This document shows, one piece after another, positions 61,862 to 64,000 of a DNA stretch of 64,000 nt. The stretch spans positions 62,001 through 126,000 of the forward strand of contig CBDCXJ010000016.1 in the NCBI GenBank assembly GCA_965223695.1, read 5' to 3'. The translations under genes and the position numbers were made by a program. Position 1 is the first letter of the stretch. Each line of letters starts with the position of its first letter. The notes below the pieces were generated by a model. The model made no database searches. It had not been told where the DNA came from and saw nothing but the letters and a program-made list of their open reading frames with translations. Source of the DNA: JAUVPB01 sp965223695. GTDB lineage: Bacteria > Actinomycetota > Thermoleophilia > Gaiellales > Gaiellaceae.

Positions 61862-61998
61862 GGCACCCTTCTCGTTGGTCCGTGAGCGTGGGGCAACGGT
61901 ACTGGGGATGAGCAAGGGCGGGCGGGCGGCTCGAGTGCGGCACATGCTCGACGCGCGGCGCGGGGCGAGGCGCGCGCAAGTCACGCAGTCTGGGGCCC

Positions 61999-62340
61999 AT
62001 GGCTGATCGATCGGCCGTGGGCGCACGCTCGTACCACTCGATCGTTGTCGGCGCCGGCACGGCCGGCATTCCGTGTGCCATCGCTGCGGCCGAGTACGGA
62101 CGCTCGATTGCGGTGATCGAGAAGACCGACGAGATCGGCGGGACGCTTCACATAACCGGCGGGGAGCTCAGCGCTGCAGGCACCCGGCGTCAGCGCGAGC
62201 AAGGCATCGAAGACACGCCGGTGGCTTACCTCGCCGACGTCATGGGGAAGAGCGGAGGGTACGCAGATCGGACGCTCGTCGAGCTCGCGGTCAACGAGGC
62301 GCCCCACACGATCGACTGGCTCGACGAGCTGGGGTGCGAT
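61999..62340 (+). pseudogene. N-terminal fragment of a fumarate reductase-type flavoprotein (paralogue of 60015-61436)
   Basis: From ATG 61999 about 114 codons align block by block with the intact gene at 60015: VVGAGTAGIPCAIAAAEYGR, VIEKTDEIGGTLHITGG, GIEDTPVAYLADVMGKSG and LAVNEAPHTIDWLDELG. At about 62338 the homology ends and the frame continues only into a nonsense tail to 62388. The remaining roughly 350 residues of the flavoprotein are missing and an LLM gene's interior begins. It looks like a deletion or misjoin, with GATCGATCGAGC at the seam. Confidence 0.8.
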
Positions 62341-63191
62341 CGATCGAGCTGTTCTCGAGCGTTGCCAACTGGTCGCGGAGCCCGGTGACCCTGGCCCTCG
62401 CCGGCTCGACGCTCGCCGATCTGTCTGGCGGTCGCTACCGGCTCGGATTGGGAGCATCGCCAAAGGACTGGAGTGAGGGGTGGCACGGCGTCTCCTACGA
62501 GCGACCCGTGGAGCGCATGCGCGACCTCGTGGGCGCCATCCGCGCCGCCTGGAGCTCACGGCCGGGAAGCCCGATCGACTACGAGGGCGAGGTGTACTCC
62601 ATTCGCGATTACGAGCACGCTCTGCCCGCTGCCGCTCCCGTGCCCTTGTACCTCGGTGTGACGCGCCCGGCGATGACGCGGCTGGGCGGCGCGATCGCCG
62701 ACGGCGTCATCTTCAACCTCATGCACTCGGTGGACTGGCTCGAGCAGAAGACGCTCCCGGCTCTTCACGAAGGTCTCGAGGACGCCAGCCGCGGCCGCAC
62801 GGACATCGATATCGGCATGCTCGCCGTCGGAGCCGTGTCGAGCGATCCGGCCCATGCACGAGACCTCGCCCGCCCCGGCCTCGGCTTCTACTTCTCGGTT
62901 CCCTACTTCCGTGACGTGCTCGAGTTCCACGGCTTCACCGACGAGCTGGAAGCGGGACTGGCTGCGGCCGAGCGCCGTGACGAGGCCGCGATGACTCGTG
63001 CCGCCAGCGATCGGGTCGTCGACGCGTTCGCCCTTGCCGGGACACCGGACGATGTCAGGCGACGCCTCGGCAGCTACGCGGATCTGGTCGACTGGGTCGA
63101 GGTCATGCCGCCGCTCGGGCTAGGACCAGCCGACACGAGGGAGCAGACGATTCCCTTGATCGAGGCGCTTTCGGAGGTGAGCACACGATGA
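62340..63191 (+). pseudogene. LLM class flavin oxidoreductase missing its N-terminus
   Basis: The reading frame from RSIELFSSVANWSRSPVTLA onwards is a normal luciferase-like protein (LADLSGGRYRLGLGASPKDW, EGWHGVSYERPVERMRDLVG, AFALAGTPDDVRRRLGSYAD) to the stop at 63191. Homology with the paralogue at 23591 starts at that protein's residue about 57, so about 55-60 N-terminal residues, including the first barrel strand, are gone. No start codon or ribosome site is in a sensible position. It ends by ATGA overlap with a further LLM start at 63188, so the original operon held two LLM genes in tandem. Confidence 0.8.
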
Positions 63192-63240
63192 AGTTCGGCA
63201 TCGGTACCGGTCCACAGAACGTGAGCACGGATCAGATCCT
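63188..63240 (+). pseudogene. N-terminal stub of an LLM flavin oxidoreductase
   Basis: ATG 63188 overlaps the preceding stop as ATGA and gives MKFGIGTGPQNVSTDQILA, the ordinary start of a luciferase-like protein. After about 17 codons the sequence becomes the opposite strand of a peptide ABC permease gene, so only the stub survives. Nothing downstream in this frame looks like an LLM protein. Confidence 0.65.
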
Positions 63241-63801
63241 CGCGCCCGTGTGGTCGCCGGGTCTCGGGTCGCTTGCGCCAAGCTGGCCCGTCGGCGCTGG
63301 CGCCCAGCGGAGCTTGAAGAAGAACACGAAGAGCAGGAGCAGGGCGAACCAGAAATCAGGCAGTGACAGCAGACCGAAGCTGGTCGTGTTGACGGCCTTG
63401 TCCGCGCTCTTGCCGCGGCGGCTGGCGGCGATGACGCCGCCGGTCACGCCCACTATGAGACCGAGCGCCAGCGAGAACACGATCAGCTCGAGCGTGGCCG
63501 GCAAGCGGTCGGCAAGGTCTTCCGAGACCGGGTTACCCGTGAAGATCGATTCCCCAAAGTCGAACTTGATCGCGCCGCTCAGGAAGTCGATGTACTGCTC
63601 GCCGATCGGCTTGTCGGTGCCGATCTGCTGCTGAATGGTCTCGATCACCTCCGGAGCGGCGAACGCTCCCGCGATCAGGAACGCCGGGTCGCCGCCCGCC
63701 AGGCGGGTCGAGAAGAACACCAGCGTGATGACCCCGAAGAGGATCGGGATCATGAAGAGCAGGCGCCGGCCCAGCAGGACGCCGATACGGCTGAGTCTCA
63801 T
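63238..63801 (-). pseudogene. Peptide ABC transporter permease (DppB-like), C-terminally truncated
   Basis: From ATG 63801 the minus strand encodes the N-terminal 185 residues of a DppB/OppB-type permease: GRRLLFMIPILFGVITLVFF, LTRLAGG-like STRLAGGDPAFLIAG, QQQIGTDKPIGEQYIDFLSG, FGESIFTGNPVSEDLADRLP and SLPDFWFALLLLFVFFFKLR. A full permease has about 310-330 residues including the EAA loop; here coding ends at APAPTGQLGASDPRP and the sequence passes into an LLM stub on the other strand. As read it cannot be functional. Confidence 0.8.
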
Positions 63802-63988
63802 TCCGATGTGGAGATAGCTGAGACCATCTCGGGGTTCGCGAACATCAGAGTGGGTCGATGTATACCGCGGTTGGCCGCACGCGGCAAGCGTCGCAGCCAG
63901 TGGGCTCCGTGGCTCGCTACGCGACCGCGATAAGCTGGCGCCGCCGCACCAGCCTTGCGCGGCCCGAGCGGCGAGGAGGTTGACTCAG

Positions 63989-64000
63989 ATGGCGACGAGC
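63989..64000 (+). CDS. Start of a further gene (only four codons in window)
   Basis: ATG at 63989 is preceded by GAGGAGGT with an 8-bp gap, a strong ribosome site. Only MATS is encoded before the window ends, so no product can be named. The region 63802-63988 between it and the divergent permease fragment contains nothing else I can support. Confidence 0.5.

Overview
The window reads as chromosomal DNA from a high-GC actinobacterium. By eye the codon use is strongly G/C-ending, starts are mixed ATG/GTG/TTG, and Shine-Dalgarno sites are often GGAGG-like. The gene content (many luciferase-like monooxygenases, SARP/BTAD-universal stress regulators, PilX-like and TolB/RTX secreted proteins, N-methylhydantoinase-type genes) suggests Thermoleophilia (Gaiellales or Solirubrobacterales), but that placement is inference. 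I saw no rRNA, tRNA, CRISPR array, prophage or insertion sequence. Genes fill nearly the whole window. Several are broken by single-base frameshifts, deletions or an inversion, so either the locus is rearranged or the assembly has errors.

Layout. 1-8145 (minus): two glycosyltransferases, a DoxX-like protein, a four-gene polar amino-acid-type ABC transporter (binding protein frameshifted), a B12-binding radical SAM protein and a GT-C membrane glycosyltransferase. 8246-9851: a RidA protein and a protein made of three fused RidA domains. 9919-17241: a frameshifted SnoaL-like protein, a ferritin-like DUF455 protein, an LLM flavoprotein with a leaderless promoter and palindromic operator, thiolase, 3-hydroxyacyl-CoA dehydrogenase, an Asp/Glu racemase-fold protein, SRPBCC protein and a frameshifted TetR regulator next to a perfect 18-bp palindrome. 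17287-22063: creatinase-like M24 protein, LLM, copper amine oxidase and VOC protein, ending in an 8-bp tandem repeat and a remnant of a peptide-binding protein. 22131-30295: a pilin-anchored beta-propeller, an LLM, a frameshifted secreted protein, a peptide-type lipoprotein, a bicupin and an FAD oxidase.

30321-36539 is a signalling block: two divergent Ser/Thr kinases 18 bp apart, a SARP-universal stress protein gene whose middle (33831-34108) is inverted between imperfect 14-bp inverted repeats, and a secreted TolB/RTX protein. 36667-53294 is catabolic: lactonase-like hydrolase, LLM proteins, cupin, Old Yellow Enzyme-type reductase, class III aminotransferase, HyuA/HyuB, ureidoglycolate lyase-like protein and a molybdenum hydroxylase large subunit without its partners. 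Together these suggest breakdown of N-containing rings or amines, substrate unknown. 53390-64000 holds an FAD monooxygenase-like gene, an in-frame LLM-sulfite oxidase fusion, SDR, bicupin and a flavoprotein, then gene fragments joined to one another.

The most interesting items are the intragenic inversion (restoring it in silico gives one 579-residue frame), the LLM-sulfite oxidase fusion, the triple RidA protein, the pilin-propeller fusion and the cluster of fragment junctions at 58.8-63.2 kb.
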